Shown here one piece after another: positions 37,246 through 46,342 of a DNA stretch of 64,000 nt. Below the pieces are notes generated by a model, which worked only from the letters and a program-made list of their open reading frames with translations, had not been told where the DNA came from and searched no databases. The translations under genes were made by a program, and so were the position numbers. Source of the stretch: Gammaproteobacteria bacterium (lineage in GTDB: Bacteria > Pseudomonadota > Gammaproteobacteria > PIVX01); contig PIVX01000003.1 of assembly GCA_003353785.1 (NCBI GenBank), positions 1 to 64,000 on the forward strand. The letters run 5' to 3'. Every line of letters begins with the position of its first letter. Position 1 is the first letter of the stretch.

Positions 37246-38853
37246 TTACATCCTAAATACACCAAATTTTGATTCACTCATTTCTTTATTGGTAGAAGCT
37301 GAAAGAGCAATGGATAGTACTTTTCTAGTTTGCATGGGATCAATGATCCCATCGTCCCAAAGTCTGGCACTTGCATAATAGGAACTACTTTGCTTAGAAT
37401 ATTGCTCTAGTATTGGTTTTTTGATTTTATCTTCTTCTGTTTGCGACCATTTTTGTCCTAACCTAGATTTTTGTTCTTTAGTTATTTGAGCCAAGACATT
37501 TGCTGCTTGCTCTCCTCCCATAACGGATATTCTAGCATTTGGCCACATCCACAGAAATCTAGCACCAAATGCTCGTCCACACATTGCATAATTTCCTGCT
37601 CCGAAACTTCCTCCTACAATAATAGTAAATTTAGGAACATTAGCGCAGCTCACTGCATTAACCATTTTTGCACCTTGTTTAGCGATCCCTTGTTCCTCAT
37701 ATTTTTTACCTACCATAAATCCTGTAATATTTTGTAAAAACACAAGAGGGATTTTGCGTTGACAGCATAACTGAATAAAGTGCGTACCTTTTTCTGCTGA
37801 CTCCGAGAATAATATACCATTATTAGCTATTATTCCTACGGTGAACCCATTTATGTGAGCAAAGCCACAAACAAGAGTTTTACCATATAATTCTTTGAAC
37901 TCCTCAAATTCTGAATTATCAATTATTCTCATAATTATTTCACGGCTATCAAAGCTTTTTCTAGGATCTTTAGGTATTATTCCATATAAATCTTCAGGGC
38001 TAACTTGTGGTTCTTTAGATGGTGACATTTTTATACTAACTAATTTTTTGCGGTTTAAATTTTTTACTATCTCTTTTGTTTTAGATAATGCGTCTAAATC
38101 ATTATCAGTATAATAATCTGCTACACCACTATATCGGCAATGCACATCGGCTCCTCCTAATTCTTCGATACTGACTATTTCACCGGTTGCTGCTTTTACA
38201 AGAGGAGGGCCTCCAAGAAAGATACTAGATTGCTTTTTAACCATTATTGTTTGATCTGCCATTGCTGGAATATATGCTCCTCCGGCTGTGCATGATCCCA
38301 GAACTACAGCAATTTGTGGCACTCCTTGAGCAGACATTTGTGCCTGATTAAAAAAAATTCTGCCAAAATGCTCTTTGTCAGGAAATACTTCATCTTGTTT
38401 TGGTAAAAATGCCCCTCCAGAGTCTACTAAATAAATACAAGGTAAGTTATTTTCAAGAGCTATGGTTTGAGCGCGCAAATGTTTTTTTACTGTTAGAGGA
38501 AAATATGTTCCTCCTTTTACTGTTGGGTCATTGATAATAATCACACATTCTTGATTCGCTATAGTGCCAATTCCGCTAATTATTCCGGCACAGGGGATAT
38601 TATCTTGGTAAACTTCAAATCCGGCAAACTCAGAAAATTCTAAAAAACTATCTTTGTTATCGAGTAAAGTAGTTAATCTTTCTCTGGGTAATAATTTGCT
38701 ATTAGCCAGATGTTTGTCACGAGCTTTTTTGCTGCCGCCTTCATGAAAAGATTTAATTTTACTTTTGAAATCATTAACAGTTTCCAGCATGTATGCATAA
38801 TTAGTTTGGAATTCTACTGATGCTGTATCTATCTTCGTTTTTAGTGTTGCCAT
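37246..38853 (-). CDS. Methylcrotonoyl-CoA carboxylase beta (carboxyltransferase) subunit
   Basis: 535-residue carboxyltransferase that moves CO2 from biotin to 3-methylcrotonyl-CoA. The crotonase-like halves show [31 protein letters not shown], and [15 protein letters not shown] with [17 protein letters not shown], diagnostic for MCC beta rather than propionyl-CoA carboxylase. It needs a biotinylated alpha subunit, which is not encoded in this cluster. It is 6 bp after a small membrane-protein gene. Confidence 0.92.
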   Translation of the reverse strand: MATLKTKIDTASVEFQTNYAYMLETVNDFKSKIKSFHEGGSKKARDKHLANSKLLPRERLTTLLDNKDSFLEFSEFAGFEVYQDNIPCAGIISGIGTIANQECVIIINDPTVKGGTYFPLTVKKHLRAQTIALENNLPCIYLVDSGGAFLPKQDEVFPDKEHFGRIFFNQAQMSAQGVPQIAVVLGSCTAGGAYIPAMADQTIMVKKQSSIFLGGPPLVKAATGEIVSIEELGGADVHCRYSGVADYYTDNDLDALSKTKEIVKNLNRKKLVSIKMSPSKEPQVSPEDLYGIIPKDPRKSFDSREIIMRIIDNSEFEEFKELYGKTLVCGFAHINGFTVGIIANNGILFSESAEKGTHFIQLCCQRKIPLVFLQNITGFMVGKKYEEQGIAKQGAKMVNAVSCANVPKFTIIVGGSFGAGNYAMCGRAFGARFLWMWPNARISVMGGEQAANVLAQITKEQKSRLGQKWSQTEEDKIKKPILEQYSKQSSSYYASARLWDDGIIDPMQTRKVLSIALSASTNKEMSESKFGVFRM

Positions 38854-38859
38854 CTTATA

Positions 38860-39171
38860 TTACTGTAAGGCAATGCTAGAAGTGCTCATTATTAATATTA
38901 TAACAAAAGTTTCTGTAGTCCACCTGAAGCTTTTTTTAAATATTAACATATTAATTCCAACGGGGATTAAGGTTATTATGGTGCAAACTAATATTAGTGA
39001 AATAAAATCAGCTAAAAACATGCCAATTTTTCCTTCACTAAATATTGTTTCCAAGTATTGTTCAAAAAATATATTGACTTCATATAGGACATTTAAAATT
39101 TCTCTATACTCTTCTATTCCAAGAGTAATTATTCCTGATAATAAGATTAAAATACCAATATTTTTTGTCAT
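38860..39171 (-). CDS. Small membrane protein inside the leucine catabolism cluster
   Basis: 103 residues with three hydrophobic segments (ILILLSGIITLGI, MFLADFISLILVCTIITLIPVGI, FVIILIMSTSSIAL). No family recognised. It is on the operon strand and ends 6 bp before the carboxyltransferase start, which favours it over a similarly long antisense frame. It could be a pilin-unrelated, transport-associated or orphan membrane protein. Confidence 0.5.
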   Translation of the reverse strand: MTKNIGILILLSGIITLGIEEYREILNVLYEVNIFFEQYLETIFSEGKIGMFLADFISLILVCTIITLIPVGINMLIFKKSFRWTTETFVIILIMSTSSIALQ

Positions 39172-39290
39172 AAGCTATCTCCCTAATATACATATGATAA
39201 GGTTATTTAAAACTTGATCAAGTGAATGTGATATTCTTGGGTTAATATAATACAATAAGTATTTACAGATAACAGTAAAATATTGTCATT

Positions 39291-40451
39291 CTACGCCGTT
39301 TCTTCAAAAATCTCTCTACCTATCAACATCCTTCTTATTTCAGATGTGCCAGCCCCGATTTCATACAATTTTGCATCACGTAGTAATCTGCCAGTTGGGT
39401 ATTCATTAATATATCCATTACCTCCTAGGCATTGAATAGTCTGTAATGCTACCTGAGTAGCATTTTCTGAGGCATATAAAATTACTGATGCTGCTTCTTT
39501 TCTGGTAATTTTCCCAGTATCAGCTGCTTTTGCAACTGAATATAAGTAAGCAGTAGCTGTTGAATATGCTGTGTACATATCAGCTATTTTACCCTGCATT
39601 AGCTGAAATTCTCCAATTGGTTTACCAAACTGTTTCCTTTGGTGTATATAGGGGATAGCTATATCTAAACAATTTTGCATTATTCCAACAGGTCCTGCTG
39701 CTAGAATTATTCTTTCGTAGTCTAATCCTGACATGAGTACTTTTGTTCCTTCATTATGGTTACCTAGTAGGTTTTCTTTAGGAACTTTACAGTTCTCTAA
39801 GATAATTTCACAAGTTTCAGATCCTCTCATACCCAACTTATCTAGCTTTTGTGCTGTGGTAAACCCTGGAAAATTTTTCTCGATTATAAAGGCACTAGTA
39901 TAATTCTTATTATTTTTTGAGTTAGTTTTTGCATAGATAATAATAATGTCTGCTGATGGACCATTTGTTACCCACATTTTTGTTCCATTTAAAATGAAAT
40001 GATCTTTTTCTTCAATAGCAGTTGTTTGCATGCTCATGACATCAGAGCCTGCTACAGTTTCTGACATGGATAGTGCTCCTATGTATTCTCCGGATGATAA
40101 TTTTGGTAGATATTTTTGTTTTTGCTCTTGTGTACCGTTTAAGCTGAGCTGATTCATACAAAGATTGGAATGTGCTCCGTAGCTTAAACCGATGGATGCT
40201 GATACACGACTAATTGCTTGCATAATCAATACATGCTCAAAGTAACCTAAATTACACCCACCAAATTCTTCTTCTACCGTAACTCCAAGTAAACCTTGTG
40301 TTCCCATCATTTTCCATAGGTGATGAGGGAAGCTGTTATCATCATCAATTTTTTGTGCAATAGGAGCAATTTCTCCAGCTACAAAATCTTCTACAGTAGA
40401 TAATAGTAATTTCTGTGAGTCATCTAATTCATATTGACATATATTTTGCAT
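39291..40451 (-). CDS. Isovaleryl-CoA dehydrogenase
   Basis: FAD acyl-CoA dehydrogenase, about 386 residues, oxidising isovaleryl-CoA to 3-methylcrotonyl-CoA. The catalytic glutamate sits in LDYERIILAAGPVG, the isovaleryl-type position, and the MCAD position reads YEIGAGTSEIRR (Gly/Ala instead of Glu), as in isovaleryl-CoA dehydrogenases. AMSETVAGSDV and YINEYPTGRLLRDAKL are conserved. I choose ATG 40451, nine codons into the longer frame, from the GGAAACG site and the usual family length. It heads the cluster. Confidence 0.92.
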   Translation of the reverse strand: MQNICQYELDDSQKLLLSTVEDFVAGEIAPIAQKIDDDNSFPHHLWKMMGTQGLLGVTVEEEFGGCNLGYFEHVLIMQAISRVSASIGLSYGAHSNLCMNQLSLNGTQEQKQKYLPKLSSGEYIGALSMSETVAGSDVMSMQTTAIEEKDHFILNGTKMWVTNGPSADIIIIYAKTNSKNNKNYTSAFIIEKNFPGFTTAQKLDKLGMRGSETCEIILENCKVPKENLLGNHNEGTKVLMSGLDYERIILAAGPVGIMQNCLDIAIPYIHQRKQFGKPIGEFQLMQGKIADMYTAYSTATAYLYSVAKAADTGKITRKEAASVILYASENATQVALQTIQCLGGNGYINEYPTGRLLRDAKLYEIGAGTSEIRRMLIGREIFEETA

Positions 40452-40530
40452 ATTTCGTTTCCAGTAAAAAACGAACATATTATATTAATTTTTTTTTGAA
40501 AAGTAACTCTTGATTTAATTTAAGGTACGA

Positions 40531-40701
40531 TTATTTATCAGTACTAAGTTTTTTTGCTACATCTTCTAGTTTGTGGTTAGCTTTGTCTCCAATAGTTTGC
40601 ATTGCGGTAACACAAACCACGGCTATTAAAGCAACAAGGAGGGCATATTCAACTAGTGCTGCTCCTTTAGATAGACGTTTTAAAGATAAGCTTTGTCCCA
40701 T
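40531..40701 (-). CDS. flp: Flp-type (type IVb) pilin
   Basis: 56-residue major pilin of a Tad/Flp pilus. The prepilin site is canonical: after LKRLSKG the mature protein begins AALVEYALLVALIAVV, with Glu at +5 and Tyr at +6. Start ATG 40701 has GGAG eight bases upstream; the longer frame (to 40731) is less likely. The tad assembly genes lie on the same strand 4.7 kb further along, separated by two plus-strand genes, so the pilin is detached from its operon. Confidence 0.88.
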   Translation of the reverse strand: MGQSLSLKRLSKGAALVEYALLVALIAVVCVTAMQTIGDKANHKLEDVAKKLSTDK

Positions 40702-40733
40702 TGTTATTCTCCGAAAAAATCTATTATTCATAT

Positions 40734-41125
40734 AGTTAAGTATAGTAGATATAAAAATTTTATAAGTTATAGGACTTTAATTTTGCATTACAACTAATAA
40801 TAAATACACATCAATGAAGACTATTATATATTAGATGTTAGTTAGGAAAATGTGCTTAAATGATGATAATTGCTGTGAAAAGTACTTATAATTGACGATA
40901 TTTGTCAAACACATGACAAATAATTATACGCTAAGTTCTATAGATGTAGAAATTTTATAAATTAAAGGACGTTAATTCTGAATTACAACTAATAATAAAT
41001 ATTATAAATGAAGATTATTATATATTAGATGTTAATTGCTAAATGTACTTAAATGATGATAATTGCTGCAAAAAGCCACTTATAATTGGTGATATTCGTT
41101 AAATATATGACAAATTATTAATGTA
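40734..41125. repeat. Diverged tandem repeat of about 195 bp upstream of flp
   Basis: Two head-to-tail copies, about 40734-40930 and 40931-41125. Shared blocks include AATTTTATAA, ATTACAACTAATAATAAAT, TTATATATTAGATGTTA, CTTAAATGATGATAATTGCTG, and a closing ATGACAAAT. Differences are point changes and small indels. No open frame is shared. It fills the gene-free stretch between flp and 41349, where the flp promoter should be, so regulatory sites are probably duplicated. The remaining 41126-41348 has nothing clear. Confidence 0.7.
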
Positions 41126-41348
41126 CGTAAGATAATTATTTGAGAGGTAGTTATAGTTAAAAACTTGCTCAATAGTAATGTTGTATATATAAGTAGCAGC
41201 TAAGGTGAAATTATTCTCTGCATTACTGATCTCCCTTCCTTTAGTATTTGTCATATCTTTCGTGGAAATTAGCTATGTTAAGAATTAAGAATTTTATTGT
41301 TATCATAATATAAAGGTATTAGTTAATCAGTGTATAATACACAAAAAT

Positions 41349-41867
41349 ATGGAATTATTTATGTTTTTAAAAGTTGTGAGAGTCATAGTGTTTGGGGTAT
41401 CTAATCTCCTCATTTATAGTGTAAATGCTACCATTTTACATTATAACAACACAATAAACTTGAGTAACGGGTCTGAACTAATACTTAGAAAAAGTAATTT
41501 TGAAAACATGTGGGGGCGCGCAAGCTCTAATATCCCCCAAAATCAAGATATTACAATTTGTTTGCACATACACCATGTTGGTACAAAAAATACATATGTT
41601 TTAACATTTCCATTTCTTGGAGAAATAAAAAGTTACCACATAGAATCAAATGACTTGAAAGATGAAGTAATGGTGACAAAAGATAAAAGGAATGGTTGTA
41701 AAATGAGAGTAACCCCTCCCGCAATTTGGGGCAACCAAGCTAGACAAGGAGTAAATATAATCATTACAGTAACTGGAACAGCAGGCTCACATCCTAATTC
41801 CTATAATAATTTAGTGAAGATGAAACGTAATTTTACTACATTTGAACAACATAAGAAAAAAAAATAA
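41349..41867 (+). CDS. Hypothetical secreted protein
   Basis: 172 residues. The N-terminus is a hydrophobic signal (FLKVVRVIVFGVSNLLIYSVNA). The mature part has beta-strand-like alternation, two cysteines (DITICLHIHH and NGCKMRV) that could pair, and a lysine-rich tail. No family recognised. It is on the plus strand, 299 bp before the second STAND gene, in an insertion-like block between flp and the tad operon. Start ATG 41349; an internal ATG four codons on is an alternative. Confidence 0.55.
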   Translation: MELFMFLKVVRVIVFGVSNLLIYSVNATILHYNNTINLSNGSELILRKSNFENMWGRASSNIPQNQDITICLHIHHVGTKNTYVLTFPFLGEIKSYHIESNDLKDEVMVTKDKRNGCKMRVTPPAIWGNQARQGVNIIITVTGTAGSHPNSYNNLVKMKRNFTTFEQHKKKK

Positions 41868-42165
41868 GTTCCTATATGATTTTTATTTCTACTTATGAAG
41901 ATATAATATAATAGGAGTAACTCCAGTAGTATTTTTATAATGAAATGCTCATGGGCAATGTTTCGTTATTAGCTCAAAAATTCTAATATTTCCAGTTTGT
42001 TTACTAGTAGTATAGTGGTAGAATTATTAGCTTTCTTTGTTGCTTCTACCCCAAGACCTGTTTTATTAATTAATAATTAGTTTGGCTCTAAATAAATACT
42101 TCAAGTATCTTCAATAAAAATATCTGATAAAATAGTGGTTCTTTATAAAATTATCAAGGATGATT

Positions 42166-45100
42166 TTGATTAAAATAAATATAACATCTCCTTTATTATA
42201 TGAAAGATTGTTAGTTATAAATGGAATTAAATTAACTAATCGTCAAATTGATGTTGCTGCTTGTCTAATAGGAAGACAAAAACGTAATGAAATATGTAAA
42301 ATATTGAGTATATCTCTAAGCACTTTTATTGAGCATTTAAGAAAGGTACGATCTATAATTAGATATTCTAATGCTAATACACAAATGGATGTATTAACTT
42401 TTTTTGAAACATCAAAAGAATATCAACATCTAAAAAATCATTATGTGCAGTTGTTGATCCAACATGTATTTGAAAACATGTTACATGATATATCTAAGTG
42501 TTTATTCATCTCAAGGGATTATATAATTAATTATAATCTAAATGTTAATAAAAATAATCTACTAAACAAAAAAATATGCAAACATCTAAAATTAGCAAAC
42601 GTAAAATTCAGGATTGATAAAAATGGAAACGATGATGATATCATCTACGTTATTCCCCTAGCAATGTTATCGCAATTAACATCTGGCGATCAACCAAGTA
42701 GAAATATTGCAATGATAATTCAAGACACTACAATATTTAACAACAAAATTAGTATGAATGATCAATATAGCTTGTCAAAATTGTATTATGATGGTTTTTT
42801 TGAATTGCTAAAGATAATATTTAATAGACCTGAAATAGCAAAATTCTATGAGGAGTTTAATATTAAAAAACAAGGATATGAAAATAATTTATTTAATAAT
42901 GATATGTATTTATCATGTTCTAACTTAACAGAGAAAGATGTAGTTATAGAAAAAAAAGAATATAGTAATAAATTTATAAACACACTTATAAAAAAAAAAC
43001 ATCATAAACGTAAAATAAAAATTTGGTGGATAAGCTGTTTATTCCTAATAGCTATTCTAGGATCTACTAATAGGCTTGTTATATTTGTAGAACAATATTT
43101 AAACTTAAGTATGCGAGAAGCCAGCAAACAAAAAATGATTCTTTATTTGCCACTAAGAAATAAGAAATTCACTGGTCGAGAAAATTCTTTTAATTTAATC
43201 AAAAGTAGATTAAATGAATCTAACATTGGGATAATTACTCAGACTATAGTAGGAGCAGGTGGGCTCGGTAAAACCCAACTAGCAATAGAATACGCATATA
43301 AAGCTATAAATAATAATGAATACGATGCTCTATTATGGGTTACAGCAGAGAATGCTAATAGTATTAATAAAGCCTATTCTGAGTTTGCCAGTAATTTAAA
43401 AATTAGTATTAACGGATTAGAACCTTTACAACTTAGAAAAAAGGTTCATAGTGTGTTGTTAGAAAAATATAGAGTAAAGAAAATCCTATTCATTTTAGAT
43501 AATGTTCCTGAGAGGCATGATATTCAACAATATTTAATAGAACTACGTAATCAATGGTCTTTTAATTCAACTCTACATGTATTAATAACGTCTAGGAGTC
43601 AACATTGGATAGAAAATTGTTTAATACTAGATATTTTCTCCGGTAAAGAGGCACGATCGTTTGTCAAAAAATGTCTTCCTTATGCCAAAGAACAAGAAAT
43701 AAATGCTCTAGTGAAAGAGTTACATAATTATCCATTAGCACTATCTCAAGCAGTAGGTTATATAAAGCAGCATACGAATATTAAAGATTATTTAAAGCTA
43801 TATTCAAGTAAGAAAAAACAATATTTAGATATTTCATCAATAAATAGTGATCAATATAAAGAAACGCTATGGCGAACTATATCCATTACTTTAGATAAAT
43901 TAAGTGATAAAGCTAAAGAAGTATTATATTCATCATCATATCTGGATCCTGATAATATCTCCATAAATTTATTTGTTAATTTATCGATAGAAGAAAAAAA
44001 TGAGGCAATTCAAGAATTGCGTAAACATTCTCTTATTATTTTTACTAAGAATAGAAAAATATTTAAAATTCATAGACTGCTACAAGAAATTATTAGATTA
44101 AATATCCAAAAAGATCCACTTTGGGTAGGCAAGATAGTTGCACTTGCTGCGCAAGCAGCAAAGAAATTAGAACTAGACAATAAAGACTCTTGGGATAATA
44201 TTAAAGATTGGTTGCATCATATTTATACATTACAACAACATATGAGTAAAGAGTTAGATACTGCTAGTATATTACATGATTATGGTTTAATAGCGATATT
44301 TTTTGGTCTGAATGAGCTTGCACGCGAATTTTATTCTTTTGCACTAAAAATAAAAGAAAGATGCTTTCAAGATAAAACTAATATAGGTTTTAATGATACA
44401 TTAAATAATATAGGTTATGCTGAACTTAAACTAGGGGAGCATGCAAAAGCAAATATTTTTTTAAATAGGGCTTTGGAAGTATTAGAAACCCACTATAGCG
44501 ATCCTGATGATTTCAATTTATATGTAACACTCAGTAATTTAGGGTATATAGAATTATATTTTGGTAATTATAAGAAATCAAAAAAATTGCTGGAAAGGGC
44601 ATTAAGGGGAGTTGAAGCACATTATCAAGATCTAACACATCTTGATTTGCGCTATCCCTTAAATAATTTGGGGTTGGTGGAATTATCCCTTGGAAATTAT
44701 CAGCAAGCTAAAAAAATATTTGAAAAAATTTTAAAAATCCTTGAAAAACATTATCAAAACTCTAGTCATATGGAGTTTGGTGATCCGTTATATAATTTAG
44801 GATTAACAGAAGGAGCTCTAAGTAATTATGATGTATCTTTAAAGTATTTAGAAAGGGCATACAAAGTTTATAACCAACACTATAAAGAGAGAATGCATAG
44901 TATTATGTCTTTTATTTATAGTCCTATTATGCCTTTGCATGAATTACCTTTAAAAAGCAAGGAGAGAGCTGTAAAGTATTATCAAGATAGTTTAGCAATT
45001 ATAAAGAAAACTTTTGGTGACAGACATCACTTTGTTGCACGATATCACTATTTGCTTGGTTATGCATATGAGATAAATAATCAATCTGAGCAAGGCAAGT

Positions 45101-45225
45101 ATCAGTATCAAAGAGCCCTGGAAATTGCAAATATAGTAGACAAAAATATAAAAAATAAAACTATTCGTGCCGGGTATCAAAAAAATATAAAATTAATGAA
45201 ATTTAAATTAGTTGGAAGTAGCTAA
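42166..45225 (+). CDS. Membrane STAND protein: LuxR-type HTH, TM, NB-ARC ATPase and TPR repeats
   Basis: About 1020 residues, close paralogue of 24466. Order: N-terminal LuxR-like helix-turn-helix (KLTNRQIDVAACLIGRQKR, ILSISLSTFIEHLRKV); unknown middle; a very basic stretch KKKHHKRKIK just before one transmembrane helix (about 288-308); NB-ARC with Walker A GAGGLGKTQ (about 363-371), Walker B LFILDNVP, ITSRSQHW, YPLALSQAVGYI; then at least four TPRs (from about 740: LNNIGYAELKLGEHAKA, LSNLGYIELYFGNYKKS, LNNLGLVELSLGNYQQA, LYNLGLTEGALSNYDVS) and more near the end. I prefer TTG 42166 because it aligns with the paralogue's GTG-ATT-AAA-ATA start; ATG 42160 is the alternative. Confidence 0.72.
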   Translation: MIKINITSPLLYERLLVINGIKLTNRQIDVAACLIGRQKRNEICKILSISLSTFIEHLRKVRSIIRYSNANTQMDVLTFFETSKEYQHLKNHYVQLLIQHVFENMLHDISKCLFISRDYIINYNLNVNKNNLLNKKICKHLKLANVKFRIDKNGNDDDIIYVIPLAMLSQLTSGDQPSRNIAMIIQDTTIFNNKISMNDQYSLSKLYYDGFFELLKIIFNRPEIAKFYEEFNIKKQGYENNLFNNDMYLSCSNLTEKDVVIEKKEYSNKFINTLIKKKHHKRKIKIWWISCLFLIAILGSTNRLVIFVEQYLNLSMREASKQKMILYLPLRNKKFTGRENSFNLIKSRLNESNIGIITQTIVGAGGLGKTQLAIEYAYKAINNNEYDALLWVTAENANSINKAYSEFASNLKISINGLEPLQLRKKVHSVLLEKYRVKKILFILDNVPERHDIQQYLIELRNQWSFNSTLHVLITSRSQHWIENCLILDIFSGKEARSFVKKCLPYAKEQEINALVKELHNYPLALSQAVGYIKQHTNIKDYLKLYSSKKKQYLDISSINSDQYKETLWRTISITLDKLSDKAKEVLYSSSYLDPDNISINLFVNLSIEEKNEAIQELRKHSLIIFTKNRKIFKIHRLLQEIIRLNIQKDPLWVGKIVALAAQAAKKLELDNKDSWDNIKDWLHHIYTLQQHMSKELDTASILHDYGLIAIFFGLNELAREFYSFALKIKERCFQDKTNIGFNDTLNNIGYAELKLGEHAKANIFLNRALEVLETHYSDPDDFNLYVTLSNLGYIELYFGNYKKSKKLLERALRGVEAHYQDLTHLDLRYPLNNLGLVELSLGNYQQAKKIFEKILKILEKHYQNSSHMEFGDPLYNLGLTEGALSNYDVSLKYLERAYKVYNQHYKERMHSIMSFIYSPIMPLHELPLKSKERAVKYYQDSLAIIKKTFGDRHHFVARYHYLLGYAYEINNQSEQGKYQYQRALEIANIVDKNIKNKTIRAGYQKNIKLMKFKLVGSS

Positions 45226-45409
45226 TTTGGAGAATAAAGCTCTGCTCTACGCTGGTATATCTACTAATTGAAAAAAACTATCAAAGATTTTTTAAGCAGA
45301 GTGTGAACAGGAATTTAAAAATAAGATAGAATTTCAATTATCATGTTTTGATATGAGTAAGCTAAATTTTCACAATAGTATTGTGTAGTTATTGCGATGA
45401 CTATATAAA

Positions 45410-45895
45410 CTATTTAACTTGTGAAATAAATATTCTATCTTTAGAACTGTTATGGTAGGCAACAACATGGGCTGATTCATTAAATAATTTTTTAGATATC
45501 CATGTAGTAAAAATTAAAAGCTGTTTATTTTTAAGTAGAATTTTAACAGCATTTGTTTTCTGAATATTTTCAGTAAATCTAGAGTATTTTGGATCGTAAT
45601 ATCCAATACGGACATCAATATCAGTATTGTCTAATAACGTTGTTGAATGTAGGTTTTTTTTAATTATATTAATAGATGTATTTTTAACGGCATTTCCCCC
45701 TTTAGATATTATTATTGCACCTGCATGTGCTCCTGCTATTGCTGCATTCTGAAGTTCTTCTTTAATAGTAAGTTGATAACTAATATTAATAACAAGCCCC
45801 ATAATAGTAAGGGCTATTGGGATGATAAATGCAAATAAAATTAATATTGCACCAGTATTTTGTCTCAAAAACATTATTCCATCACTTCTTTGCAT
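45410..45895 (-). CDS. TadG-like pilus assembly protein (N-terminal TadE/G domain)
   Basis: 161 residues. A single N-terminal hydrophobic helix GAILILFAFIIPIALTIMGLVINISYQ followed by the QNAAIAGAHAGA segment is the TadG-like signature of Flp pilus loci; family members are longer, so this is a short version. The helix lacks the pseudopilin Glu at +5. Start may be 45895 or the internal Met at 45874; it overlaps tadE by up to 14 bp. Last gene of the tad unit. Confidence 0.65.
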   Translation of the reverse strand: MQRSDGIMFLRQNTGAILILFAFIIPIALTIMGLVINISYQLTIKEELQNAAIAGAHAGAIIISKGGNAVKNTSINIIKKNLHSTTLLDNTDIDVRIGYYDPKYSRFTENIQKTNAVKILLKNKQLLIFTTWISKKLFNESAHVVAYHNSSKDRIFISQVK

Positions 45896-46331
45896 AGTTT
45901 TTCATACATTCCTTGTTCATAGTTATTTTTGCTTCTAGGTATTTAGTTTTGCTAAAAAAATTAAATGGATCTCCTGTTATTAGCACATCTTCAATAGGGA
46001 TTTTTATTGCCATGGAAACAGTACTTGTTTTTGTGCTACAAGCTGGATCACTATCATAACCAGATAAAATTATTTTTTTTTCATTGAATCCGTTATCAGT
46101 CAGGTTTTCTATTACAATTTTTTTTGCTTGATTTATACTAATACCTTGTTGAGCAAGTAATCTTGCTCCTTCTCTAGAAGCATGAGTAATTATTTGTTTG
46201 TAATGTAATACGCTGCCAAATTCAATAAGCGCAAAAAGCATTATTAGAAAAATGGGTGATATTAGCGCAAATTCTATTAAGGCAGCCCCAGAAATTAAGC
46301 TATTTCTAAGCCATATATTTTTATGTTGCAT
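45882..46331 (-). CDS. tadE: TadE-family pseudopilin
   Basis: 149 residues. After ISG comes AALIEFALISPIFLIMLFALIEFG, a pseudopilin N-terminus with Glu at +5 and Phe at +6, then HASREGARLLAQQG, diagnostic of TadE-like proteins. Two C-terminal cysteines (DPACS and KECMK) may form a disulfide. Minor pilin of the Flp pilus, processed by the prepilin peptidase, which is not in the window. It is 11 bp after tadC. Confidence 0.82.
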   Translation of the reverse strand: MQHKNIWLRNSLISGAALIEFALISPIFLIMLFALIEFGSVLHYKQIITHASREGARLLAQQGISINQAKKIVIENLTDNGFNEKKIILSGYDSDPACSTKTSTVSMAIKIPIEDVLITGDPFNFFSKTKYLEAKITMNKECMKNYAKK

Positions 46332-46342
46332 ATCAATAAATC

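Noticed and set aside
38873-39217. Plus-strand 114-codon open frame antisense to the small membrane protein
   Set aside because: It lies opposite a frame that fits the operon strand and spacing, lacks a ribosome site, and its hydrophobicity mirrors the opposite strand.
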